This document shows, piece after piece, positions 25,481 to 34,178 of a stretch of DNA of 64,000 nt. Source of the stretch: CBDDLD01 sp965230605 (lineage in GTDB: Bacteria; Bacteroidota; Bacteroidia; Flavobacteriales; Flavobacteriaceae); assembly GCA_965230605.1 (NCBI GenBank), contig CBDDLD010000004.1, forward strand, positions 2,790,001 through 2,854,000, in the 5' to 3' direction. The notes below the pieces were generated by a model. That model did no database searches. It saw nothing but the letters and a program-made list of their open reading frames with translations, and was not told the DNA's origin. The stretch's first letter is position 1. Every line of letters starts with the position of its first letter. A program made the position numbers and the translations under genes.

Positions 25481-26917
25481 TTATAATTCTCCTCTTCGTT
25501 TGACTAGTTCTGCTTTTATTTCTTTTGCTCTTTTCTCACTGAGGCTATATTTCCACATCACCCATATAGCTAGTGCAGCAGTAACTGCTGGTAATACTAT
25601 ATCTGTTATTCGCATTCCTGTTAAGGCTTCAGCGGTTTGAGTCGATGCTGTAGGGTCATACCCAAGCAAGCTTAAAATAATTCCTGAGAATACAAGAGCA
25701 ATACCTTGACCAACCTTTATCATCCACCAATAAATAGCTCCAAAAGTTCCTTCTTTACGGGGCATACCATTTTCTAGTTCATCTAAATCACAAACATCTG
25801 CCGTCATAGACATCATTAAAGTGAATAAACAACCCATTCCGAATGCCATAAGTGGTATTGGTAAGAATATCATATATGGGTTTTCAGGATCAAACCCCCA
25901 CCATTTTAATATGTATCCTATAATTGAAATCGCAGTAGCTATAATAAAAGCTTTACGTTTTCCAAATTTATTAGCCAATACATTTATAATAGGAATAGCA
26001 ATAAAAGCAGTATAGGCAGCTGTGACAGCGGGGAATAATGCAACCCACCATTTAGATGCTCCCCAATCTCCATCAAACATATAAAAGTTGATAATAAATA
26101 CTCCAAATTCAGCAACAATTTGAAAACCATTAAAGACAAGAAAAGTTGCTAAGCATAGCTTAACAAAAGGTTTATTTTTAAGAACTAATTTAATGCCTTT
26201 GAAAATCTTACCCATACTACTCCAAATGTTCTTTAGTGTAATCTCTTCTCGTCCTTCCATTTTACTTGCATCGATCCCTCTACAGAATAAGGCTGGTAAA
26301 ATCCCAAGAACGATAATTACACCTCCAGCAATCAAAGCTATTTTCCTCACTCCTTCAGGTTGAGTATCAAACAACCTGTCATCTGGAATAAGCACATATA
26401 AGAAAGGAACTAACATCCATGCAATCTGTCCTATAGTATTAGCGAAACTCATTAGGCGCGTACGTTCATTATAATCTGAAGTCATCTCATAACCTAAGGC
26501 AATTAAAGGGGTAGAAAAAATCGTATTACCAAATATTAGAAGAACAGAAAATGCCAACAAGTACCAGAAATTGTACATTTCTGGGTTAACATCGTGAACT
26601 TGCCATAATACTGCAAAAATGATACCTGAGAATATAGCTCCTATAAAAATATAAGGTCTTCTCCTTCCGTACTTTGAACTTGTATTATCAGATATGTAAC
26701 CCATCACTGGATCCGTAATCGCATCAAACAAACGAGGAACACCTACTATAAGACCGGCTAAAATAGTATTCATTGCAAAACCCTCTGGAGATTTCAGAAT
26801 AACTACAAATACACCTAATATTCCAGGAATAAGATTGTTTATTAAATGCCCAGCCCCAAAAGCGGCTTTTTGGCCAACAGGTACTCTATCTTTTTTTGCT
26901 GTTTTATATTTAGACAT
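25481..26917 (-). CDS. GPH-type MFS sugar:cation symporter
   Basis: The 478-aa inner-membrane protein with about 12 membrane segments belongs to the glycoside-pentoside-hexuronide:cation symporter family: VPRLFDAITDPVMGYISD in the first third and SKYGRRRPYIF after it are family hallmarks, and the basic C-terminal tail is typical. It sits between the GH30 gene (11 bp) and the cytosolic GH17 gene (19 bp) in one operon, so the likely cargo is gluco-oligosaccharide or glucose released in the periplasm. With no SusC/D in the locus, it is the only recognisable inner-membrane importer here. Confidence 0.92.
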   Translation of the reverse strand: MSKYKTAKKDRVPVGQKAAFGAGHLINNLIPGILGVFVVILKSPEGFAMNTILAGLIVGVPRLFDAITDPVMGYISDNTSSKYGRRRPYIFIGAIFSGIIFAVLWQVHDVNPEMYNFWYLLAFSVLLIFGNTIFSTPLIALGYEMTSDYNERTRLMSFANTIGQIAWMLVPFLYVLIPDDRLFDTQPEGVRKIALIAGGVIIVLGILPALFCRGIDASKMEGREEITLKNIWSSMGKIFKGIKLVLKNKPFVKLCLATFLVFNGFQIVAEFGVFIINFYMFDGDWGASKWWVALFPAVTAAYTAFIAIPIINVLANKFGKRKAFIIATAISIIGYILKWWGFDPENPYMIFLPIPLMAFGMGCLFTLMMSMTADVCDLDELENGMPRKEGTFGAIYWWMIKVGQGIALVFSGIILSLLGYDPTASTQTAEALTGMRITDIVLPAVTAALAIWVMWKYSLSEKRAKEIKAELVKRRGEL

Positions 26918-26927
26918 ATATTTTGGT

Positions 26928-28412
26928 TTAGTTAGTAATCGTTATCGTTTGTAAAGCTTGGGCTTTTATGCTCATGGCCTTAGTTTTATCTCCCAACGCT
27001 AGTGTAAATTGTTTAGCTTCATCGCCTTCATTAAATATTACAACTGCAATGGATCCGTCCGGATTTTTAGCAGCAGTTACCATTATGGCATCTTCATTAT
27101 TTTCAACTTCAAAAACCTTAGCGCCTGGCCTTATATATTTGCTAAAATGTGCCATTACATAATACAATGGCGTAAAATAGACCTCATCATTATCTGGGTC
27201 AACAATAACCGGAGCCACGCACCAGTTCTCAAACCAGTTAGGCCCTCCTTGTTTATCTAGGACCATATTCCAATCGACCCAACCGTCTACCCAATTGTTT
27301 AAGCATCCAATGATATCTCTCGCATAGCGATTTACAGGAGCATATTTTGGGTGCAGGTACTTTTCGTCTTCTGCAGCCCAATCCCATCCCCAATCTGTGG
27401 CTTCTTTTGACCAATACCATAGGTCGTCTCTCCATTTTGGTACTTCAGAATCTACACAACCTTCGGTTTCAATAAGGTATTTATCAGGTGCTTTATTATG
27501 TGCATATTGCAAGGCTTCAGGGAAAAAATCATAGGTGCTTTCATACCAATGAATCGCTGTTCCGTCATAATATTTGGAGGATGCCTCGTCTTTATACATG
27601 ACATCTACCCATTCTTTTAGACCTGCTCTGTTTTGATCATAGCCTAAAATTATGAGGTCACCCTTGCCATCTGCTTCAAGTTTTGGCCCTAAGTGGTGTT
27701 GTACAAATTCTGTCATTTCCTCTGGCGTAAAGTGCATACTCTCCCAATTGTTCCCATTACCATGTGGTTCATTTTCAACCGTAAACCCCCAGATATCAAT
27801 ACCTTCAGCCTTATAAGCATCTACATATTTAGAAAAGAATAAAGCCCAAGTATCGTAGTATTTTGGAAGTAACTTTCCACCTACCCAGTGTTTGTTATCT
27901 TTCATCCAAGGTGGTGCTGTCCATGGGGACGCAAATATTTTAAACCCATCCTCAGATGTTGCCATAGCATCTTTTATCATTGGAATCAGGTCTGCACGAT
28001 CTTCTTCAATTGTGAAATGTTCTAGAGTCATATCATCTTCAACGGATGCATAGGAGTAGTTGGTTAATGAAAAATCACAAGAATTCATATGTGTTCTCGT
28101 CAAAGAATAGCGTGCACCGTCTTTAGCAAAATAGGCTTGTAGAATAGTGTCCCTATTTTCTTTACTAAGGCGATTTAACAGATATGCCGAAGATTCTGTG
28201 AACGCTCCTCCAAAGCCTGAAATCGTTTGGAGTTCTTTCTCAGGATATAATTTTATCTGAGGTGTACTATCGCGCTCTTCAAACGCTGTTATTTGTGTTA
28301 ATTTATTACCACTGGCAGACGTTTCATAGACTGTAAACTTTGTACCGGGCTCTTTTGAACAAGCGCTCATCATAAGAAAAATCAATACTATTGTATATAC
28401 TTTATACTTCAT
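26928..28412 (-). CDS. GH30 lipoprotein, likely exo-beta-1,6-glucosidase
   Basis: The 494-aa lipoprotein has lipobox MMSAC with C18. The GH30 (beta/alpha)8 barrel begins QTISGFGGAFTESSAY. The acid/base is E215 in FTVENEPHG and the nucleophile E317 in TEGCVD; a C-terminal beta-domain carries IAVVIFNEGDE. Marine flavobacterial GH30 enzymes of this kind are known to remove beta-1,6-linked glucose side chains from laminarin. Genes on both sides (GH17 lipoprotein upstream by 9 bp, symporter downstream by 10 bp) fit that role. The residues after the lipid cysteine (SKEP) are only weakly acidic, so periplasmic or surface location is uncertain. Confidence 0.92.
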   Translation of the reverse strand: MKYKVYTIVLIFLMMSACSKEPGTKFTVYETSASGNKLTQITAFEERDSTPQIKLYPEKELQTISGFGGAFTESSAYLLNRLSKENRDTILQAYFAKDGARYSLTRTHMNSCDFSLTNYSYASVEDDMTLEHFTIEEDRADLIPMIKDAMATSEDGFKIFASPWTAPPWMKDNKHWVGGKLLPKYYDTWALFFSKYVDAYKAEGIDIWGFTVENEPHGNGNNWESMHFTPEEMTEFVQHHLGPKLEADGKGDLIILGYDQNRAGLKEWVDVMYKDEASSKYYDGTAIHWYESTYDFFPEALQYAHNKAPDKYLIETEGCVDSEVPKWRDDLWYWSKEATDWGWDWAAEDEKYLHPKYAPVNRYARDIIGCLNNWVDGWVDWNMVLDKQGGPNWFENWCVAPVIVDPDNDEVYFTPLYYVMAHFSKYIRPGAKVFEVENNEDAIMVTAAKNPDGSIAVVIFNEGDEAKQFTLALGDKTKAMSIKAQALQTITITN

Positions 28413-28421
28413 CTGTTTGTT

Positions 28422-29708
28422 TTAAAAACCGACTGCTATTTTACCTTTAACCTCTGGCAAAAGGACATCTTCTAACAATTGTTTTTTATCGCCATTGTAG
28501 GTTTTAATAATTTTATTACCGTCTCTTGTTAAGCCATCAAATACGCCTTTATCTACCATCTCCCACAATGCATATTTTGCCTTACCTTCAACAGTAAATA
28601 AACCAAAATGATTTTCAGACCCTTTAGAGTTATGAGCATCTTTCCAAGGCTCATCAAATGCTTCAAAATAGAAGCATGATATGCCCTCCTTATTGGTCCA
28701 TGCTCGCATATTTCTGTAATACAGTGCTTCTTTATACTCATCTGAAGCTTTTGAGCCATTTGGACCATAGTATCCATTAGAAATCGTAGCCCAACCTGTT
28801 TCTCCTATATGAATTGGTTTATCAACACCTAAGCTTTTCATATAATCGTGTACAGCTTTGTATTGCGTTTGCGCAAATTGTAAAGCTCTTTGCATTGCAT
28901 ACTCAGTTTTTTCTATTTGCGATAGACTGTCTTCATCTTTTTGAATACCCCAAAACTCTGGGTTATAATGTGTATTATGATATGGATATGTGTGCATAGA
29001 TATATAATCTACGGCTTTGATTAAGTCTTCAAGGTCTTTGACATGATAGCTTGAATCACCACCTCCCCATGATGCAAAATCATCAGAACTGGTAATCCAT
29101 AAATCCTTAGGTAGTTTGTCCGCTTTTTTGAGATCTTGTAAATGATTTACCCACTTCAAAATCACTTCGGGTTGTACATAGTAGCTTTCTGCCCATTTTA
29201 CCATAGCCTCATTTCCTACAGCTATGATCTTAATAATCTCTGGATACTTATTTGCTAATTTTACAGCTCGTTTTATCTCTCCTTTATTTTGCTCACTTTC
29301 TACATTATGATCAGGCTCTAAATCTGTCCATGCATTTTTACAATCTATCCAGGCACCAAGCATTACATACATCTCAAAATTTTCATCTTCTATCTTTAAT
29401 TGTTTTATTGCTTCTAGTAGGTTAGATGCTTGTGCTAATTGGACATTGTATGTTCTGAGTAATCTTATATTCATCGCATGAAGTATTTTCATGTCTTCTT
29501 TAAGCTGCTCAATTGTGGGCTGATGTTCTCTAGAGGTTTTACGATAGCCCCCATATGATATTGCTAAATACTCAGGGTTACCTAATATGTCTTGCGCCGT
29601 TATATTATTTCGGGGTTGCATGGGTTGTTCTGTTTTCTGTTTTTGATTGCAAGACGGCATTGCTAGCATAGCTATTAACATTAGCAATATGTTCCATCTT
29701 AGTTTCAT
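28422..29708 (-). CDS. GH17 lipoprotein, beta-1,3-glucan hydrolase
   Basis: The 428-aa lipoprotein has the lipid cysteine at C20 (LAMPSC). A GH17-type TIM barrel occupies about 40-400, with acid/base E167 in IAVGNEAMVKW and nucleophile E303 in HIGETGWATI; SYGGYRKTSREHQP marks the start of the fold. Residues after the cysteine (NQKQKTEQ) lack the early acidic cluster of flavobacterial surface-export signals, which favours the periplasmic face. It probably cleaves linear beta-1,3-gluco-oligosaccharides after GH30 debranching. It is second in the operon, 9 bp after the phosphorylase gene. Confidence 0.9.
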   Translation of the reverse strand: MKLRWNILLMLIAMLAMPSCNQKQKTEQPMQPRNNITAQDILGNPEYLAISYGGYRKTSREHQPTIEQLKEDMKILHAMNIRLLRTYNVQLAQASNLLEAIKQLKIEDENFEMYVMLGAWIDCKNAWTDLEPDHNVESEQNKGEIKRAVKLANKYPEIIKIIAVGNEAMVKWAESYYVQPEVILKWVNHLQDLKKADKLPKDLWITSSDDFASWGGGDSSYHVKDLEDLIKAVDYISMHTYPYHNTHYNPEFWGIQKDEDSLSQIEKTEYAMQRALQFAQTQYKAVHDYMKSLGVDKPIHIGETGWATISNGYYGPNGSKASDEYKEALYYRNMRAWTNKEGISCFYFEAFDEPWKDAHNSKGSENHFGLFTVEGKAKYALWEMVDKGVFDGLTRDGNKIIKTYNGDKKQLLEDVLLPEVKGKIAVGF

Positions 29709-29717
29709 TGGTTCAGT

Positions 29718-32700
29718 TTATTTTAATTCAGTGTCTTTAATGTTAACTACTATAGATTCTACTTTACCTTGTCTCTCAAATATTTTCTGACTAGTAGCTT
29801 TACTTAAATGCAATGCATTAAGTGCATCCTTTTTGCCATCGGTATAAAATACATCTATGCTATTCTCACTTGCAATGTTATATACAATTGGAACCTGGCA
29901 ATGTGTGAATGCCAATTGATTCTCTTCTAATTGTATCTCTTTATGGTTTTGATGTACATCTACATAATGAAATGTTTTTGTGCGATTCAAAAACTCCCCT
30001 TTTCTCAACAAGCATGGTTTAAATCTGAGTTCACCATTGGATACAAAAACACCTAACTCACCAATTCTACTTAAAATATCTTCTTTAACCTGACCCGTCA
30101 TGCCCGGTTGTTGCGCTCCTTTTCCTGAAGGCGTGTGTGAATATGGGTCAATTGGAAAAGCGCCATAGAGTTGTGGCGACTTGTGAACACCAATACCTTC
30201 ATTGATCTCATAATAATGCTCAAGTAATCTACCTACTATTTCGTCTGATTGCTGCTCCTTGATCGCTCTCAGACAACATTCTTCTACAGCTAGTAATAGC
30301 TTTGAAACCATATGCCAGTATATGGATCCCAAACCTTCATAACCATAGAATGTTCCTGACCTTCCTGTAAATGCTTTGTGATTGAAGACCTCTTCAAAAA
30401 CTTGCAATACATAATCTCGATCGGTATCTACTAAATTCTGGTAGCCTTTTGATGTAATATCGTTAAGAGCGTGTTTAAGGCTTTCTGCATTATTGAAACT
30501 TCCATTGAAGTGGTAATTCCCGTTAATATCTCTCTCTACAACACTGGTATTACCGTCTTGTACTAATTGTTTTAATAAACTAGAGGCTTCAACCTTTTCT
30601 TTTGGTATTATATTTTTATCTACAAAGCGTGGTAAAACTTTATTTGGATATAGCAGATAACTATACTGGTCTTCTCTAAAGAGCTCACTCTTTTTAAGTG
30701 CATCTAAAAGCTTCAAGCTATCTTCAGATGACAAATATCCTGAACTTAATACTGCGACTTGACCTTCTAACATCTCATCGAGATATGTGATCGTTATTTC
30801 ATCATTCTCTTTAACTGTCATTAAGTTGTATGCATGATACATATTGTCATCACGTTTATTTGCTTCAATAGAATGATCTAAATAAGATATTGTTATTGTA
30901 ATAAAGTCATTTAAGTCCTTATGATTAATAGATTGTTTTCTTCCTGAGAATGCTTTATTATAAATGGCCTCTCTGTATTGACTCCCAGCTTCACCTAATC
31001 CATCTAAGACCTGTTTTCTTTGCTTATCCGATATTGATCCAGATAACATATCTTGATGTTTTATTAAGGTTTTGTGAACTTGAGTAAAAAATACATGTAA
31101 CTCTTTAGATATATCTATTGTATCTTCTTCATTATGTTCCTCAAGAAGTTCTTTAAAGAAATTGAAGAATCGCCTCAAATAACATAGTGTAACCATAGAT
31201 ACACCATTACCTACCAATGCGTTGTTGGCATCGTTCCATTCTGGACGTTGTGTGTTTAACCAAATTCCAGCTTCTGGGATGAAGTTGGACAATTTAGCCA
31301 GCACCGTTGCTAATATTTTTTCAATAAAATTAACCTTATGAATAAAATAGTTTTCATCACGCAACAATGCACCATCTGCACCAAACTCTGATCGTTTTTT
31401 ACGGATTTTAATATCTAAATCATAGTCAAATTCAATAGTATCTTTCGGATTACTCAGTATATCTTTATATGGTTTAATCTTATAAGGCACATTGGCATAA
31501 ACAAACATATCCTTTTCAAAAAAGCTCATTAACTTATTTGGATAGTGGTTTTGTATGAATTCTAAAAATTTGAGAAGATATATGATCTGATGATCACCCC
31601 AATATCCTATATACGACCATGGATCATGTTCTTCTATAACCTCCCAGTCAAATCCATCTTTCGTAACACGATAAGGATTATACCCATCAAAAGTACTAGC
31701 GTTTAAGAACTTATGAATCATGCTTTCTATAAACTCAGGATAAGCATAAGCTAGTGCTTCCCAGTTTTGAAATATATCTCTCCAATTACCTTCGTAATCT
31801 AATATTTTTGAACCGTCGACTTCATCCCTAGTATTTATTGAAAACCTATTCCAAGGCCTACTTGGATCTCCATGTCTTCTACTAAACTTCAGCGGCATAT
31901 ATTCTAAAGCCAATCGCCTAAAGTTCTTATCATCACCATTATTAGCAAGTTCTCTAAGTTTTTGTAGTGAAAAAGTATCGGGTAGACTCTCTAATAAAGA
32001 TTCATTGGTCCTGTATACTTTTCGGTTAGCTTTCGCTAAGTAGTTATCGAAATCCCATTTCTCTATTTGATAGTTCATATCAAAAATTCCACCACGCATA
32101 ATGTTGAAAAGTGTATTGGAATAATGCCTAGCATTTCGTCTTTTATCTGCTGTCAACTGCAATCCATCTGAAGCCGCTACCAGGTTGATGAGACGTTGGG
32201 TTCCAAATTCTATATCTTGATTAACATGATTAATCAAATTTTTATCGGATCTAATACGCTCAGAAATTCCTGCTATTGTTGATGGTCCTTGATTAACATT
32301 GGCAACAATCATCCAACTCTTCTGATCTTCAGCAGATAACTCGATAGTGGTATTAATAAAATAAGCGCCTTTTTCAGCTTTTACCTCAAGCTCTTGGGTG
32401 ATATCTAATCCTCTTCTGAAAGCATCTAATTGTAATGATGACAATAAATATTTAGGATGATCTAATCCAATTGACCATACAATATTGGCTTTTAAGGCCT
32501 CACTTGGTTCAGCTCTATCTACAATCATAGCACTTAATGCATAAATACCTAAACCTATGTCTGCTTCAAGTTCATTCTTTTTATAGGCATCCACCAAATT
32601 ACTTCTTATAGCTTGTAAATCTGTATTAACACCATAGGGTAGGATATTCTGAATACCATCTAAAACTTTAATGCTAAGGTTAGATTTAGAGTTATTTGTT

Positions 32701-33188
32701 ATGGAACTTTTCCTTACAAACCCATATTGGTTGCTTGAATTCCATTGGTAACGAAATGTCAGTTCTAAATCGTGATTTATTTCTTCAAAAAGAATCTTGT
32801 TTCCGTAACTATTTTTGTACAAATTCCTAGAGCAATTGTACATGCTGATATTACGTTCTGAAAAGGGTTCCCATATTTTAGAACGCCCTTCATGTTCTAT
32901 CCAAAAAATGGATTTGCTTCCGGTAATATCATAGGATTCTGTAATTTTGTCATCGGTATAGTATGGAAAAAGCGCATTTTCAGAATCTTTACGCCCTGCT
33001 GACACACCTCCATTACTCGATATGAACATCCAGTGGTTAGAATCACTTACAATACTCATAAAAAAGGGACGCATTTCATCACTATTAGAAATCATATAAA
33101 ATGATTCGTTGTCTATAGATACTTGCTTTAGTTTGATCTCTTTTTCTTGAGTAGTTTTATTTTTCATTAGTGTTGGGTCGCTAATCAT
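29718..33188 (-). CDS. GH94/GH149-type beta-1,3-oligoglucan phosphorylase
   Basis: This very large (1156 aa) cytosolic protein has no signal peptide. The fold order resembles disaccharide phosphorylases of clan GH-Q: an N-terminal beta-sandwich, a helical linker, an (alpha/alpha)6 barrel and a C-terminal jelly roll. The probable general acid is D653 in RPEWNDANNALVGNGVS, comparable to the WND motif of GH94. The C-terminal AQQPGMTGQVKED resembles the phosphate-loop region. Length fits GH149 better than GH94 (about 800 aa), and GH149 enzymes phosphorolyse beta-1,3-glucans to glucose 1-phosphate. It is first gene of the catabolic operon, behind the GH16 terminator. Met8 is an alternative start. 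GH161 is the main alternative family. Confidence 0.82.
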   Translation of the reverse strand: MISDPTLMKNKTTQEKEIKLKQVSIDNESFYMISNSDEMRPFFMSIVSDSNHWMFISSNGGVSAGRKDSENALFPYYTDDKITESYDITGSKSIFWIEHEGRSKIWEPFSERNISMYNCSRNLYKNSYGNKILFEEINHDLELTFRYQWNSSNQYGFVRKSSITNNSKSNLSIKVLDGIQNILPYGVNTDLQAIRSNLVDAYKKNELEADIGLGIYALSAMIVDRAEPSEALKANIVWSIGLDHPKYLLSSLQLDAFRRGLDITQELEVKAEKGAYFINTTIELSAEDQKSWMIVANVNQGPSTIAGISERIRSDKNLINHVNQDIEFGTQRLINLVAASDGLQLTADKRRNARHYSNTLFNIMRGGIFDMNYQIEKWDFDNYLAKANRKVYRTNESLLESLPDTFSLQKLRELANNGDDKNFRRLALEYMPLKFSRRHGDPSRPWNRFSINTRDEVDGSKILDYEGNWRDIFQNWEALAYAYPEFIESMIHKFLNASTFDGYNPYRVTKDGFDWEVIEEHDPWSYIGYWGDHQIIYLLKFLEFIQNHYPNKLMSFFEKDMFVYANVPYKIKPYKDILSNPKDTIEFDYDLDIKIRKKRSEFGADGALLRDENYFIHKVNFIEKILATVLAKLSNFIPEAGIWLNTQRPEWNDANNALVGNGVSMVTLCYLRRFFNFFKELLEEHNEEDTIDISKELHVFFTQVHKTLIKHQDMLSGSISDKQRKQVLDGLGEAGSQYREAIYNKAFSGRKQSINHKDLNDFITITISYLDHSIEANKRDDNMYHAYNLMTVKENDEITITYLDEMLEGQVAVLSSGYLSSEDSLKLLDALKKSELFREDQYSYLLYPNKVLPRFVDKNIIPKEKVEASSLLKQLVQDGNTSVVERDINGNYHFNGSFNNAESLKHALNDITSKGYQNLVDTDRDYVLQVFEEVFNHKAFTGRSGTFYGYEGLGSIYWHMVSKLLLAVEECCLRAIKEQQSDEIVGRLLEHYYEINEGIGVHKSPQLYGAFPIDPYSHTPSGKGAQQPGMTGQVKEDILSRIGELGVFVSNGELRFKPCLLRKGEFLNRTKTFHYVDVHQNHKEIQLEENQLAFTHCQVPIVYNIASENSIDVFYTDGKKDALNALHLSKATSQKIFERQGKVESIVVNIKDTELK

Positions 33189-33233
33189 TATTGTTATACT
33201 TTAAACTAGGTTTTAGTATTGCAATCTGTTGGT

Positions 33234-33263
33234 TGAAAAAGGCCGAGTATTTTGCTCGACCTT
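33234..33263 (-). terminator. Terminator of the GH16 operon
   Basis: A 9-bp stem (AAGGTCGAG with CTCGGCCTT, one G-U pair) with a 7-nt loop and T run on the minus strand lies 43 bp past the GH16 stop and 45 bp before the phosphorylase ATG. It divides the PUL into two operons. Confidence 0.88.
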
Positions 33264-33306
33264 CAATATTTCTTGTTTTTTTGGTCTACCTGATTTGTAT
33301 ATAATA

Positions 33307-34158
33307 TTATTGATACACTCTCACATAATCCACATATAAAGTTTGTGGGAAAACTGTATCCTCATTTGGAGGACCATCAAAATTACCTCCAACAGCTAGG
33401 TTTATTAACATAAAGAATGGTCCTTGGTTAAATACCCAGTCGCTGCCTTCAGGAACATCAGCAGAAGTAATTTGATTATAGAGTACATCGTCTATATAAA
33501 AGTTGATATATCCAGGACCCCATTCAATACCATAGATGTGAAAGTCTGTGTCCACTCTTTCGTTCTCTAAATCGTATTCTTTAAGAATAGGTTGTCCTCC
33601 TGAATACCCCGGCCCATGAACAGCACTACTAACAATTGTAGGTTTAGACCCAGCATTTTCCATGACATCTATTTCACCACAGAATGGCCATCCGATCTCA
33701 TCAATATTTGAACCTAATAACCAAAATGCAGGCCACATACCTTGCCCCCAAGGTAATTTCATACGTGCTTCAAAACGTCCATATTGATACTCCTGCAATC
33801 CTTTAGTTAAGATTCTTGCTGAAGTATATCCGGCACCTTCAAACTGCTCTTGTCTAGCAGTGATTTTAAGCATACCATTTTCTACAACTATATTCTCCGG
33901 GCGATCCGTGTAGTACTGTAACTCATTATTTCCCCATCCGTCATTATTTGGCCCTCTGCCAATATCAAAAGACCATATGGCAGGGTTTGGTGCCCCATTA
34001 ACATCAAACTCATCTTGTAATACAAGATTATCAAGGTTAGTGACTGTTTGTGTTTCGTCTGTAGAGCATCCTAACAGAAGAAAAGAGGACATTACTAACA
34101 ATGCAAATGACATTATTAGGTATCTCAGCTTTTTATTTGTTTCATATCTCTTATTCAT
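33307..34158 (-). CDS. GH16 laminarinase lipoprotein
   Basis: The 283-aa endo-beta-1,3-glucanase has a lipoprotein signal with C31 (FLLLGC). The acidic cluster directly after the cysteine (STDE) resembles the flavobacterial surface-export signal. The GH16 beta-jelly roll has catalytic E162-x-D164-x-x-E167 in GEIDVMEN, without the extra residue kept by some other subfamilies' longer motif. Substrate-cleft aromatics appear in WPAFWLLG and the C-terminal end is LYVDYVRVYQ. It should make the first cuts in laminarin-like glucan at the cell surface. It is third in an operon with the multi-module lipoprotein (20 bp upstream) and the glycosidase-barrel protein. Confidence 0.95.
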   Translation of the reverse strand: MNKRYETNKKLRYLIMSFALLVMSSFLLLGCSTDETQTVTNLDNLVLQDEFDVNGAPNPAIWSFDIGRGPNNDGWGNNELQYYTDRPENIVVENGMLKITARQEQFEGAGYTSARILTKGLQEYQYGRFEARMKLPWGQGMWPAFWLLGSNIDEIGWPFCGEIDVMENAGSKPTIVSSAVHGPGYSGGQPILKEYDLENERVDTDFHIYGIEWGPGYINFYIDDVLYNQITSADVPEGSDWVFNQGPFFMLINLAVGGNFDGPPNEDTVFPQTLYVDYVRVYQ

Positions 34159-34178
34159 ATCTATATTTTTTTAATGCA

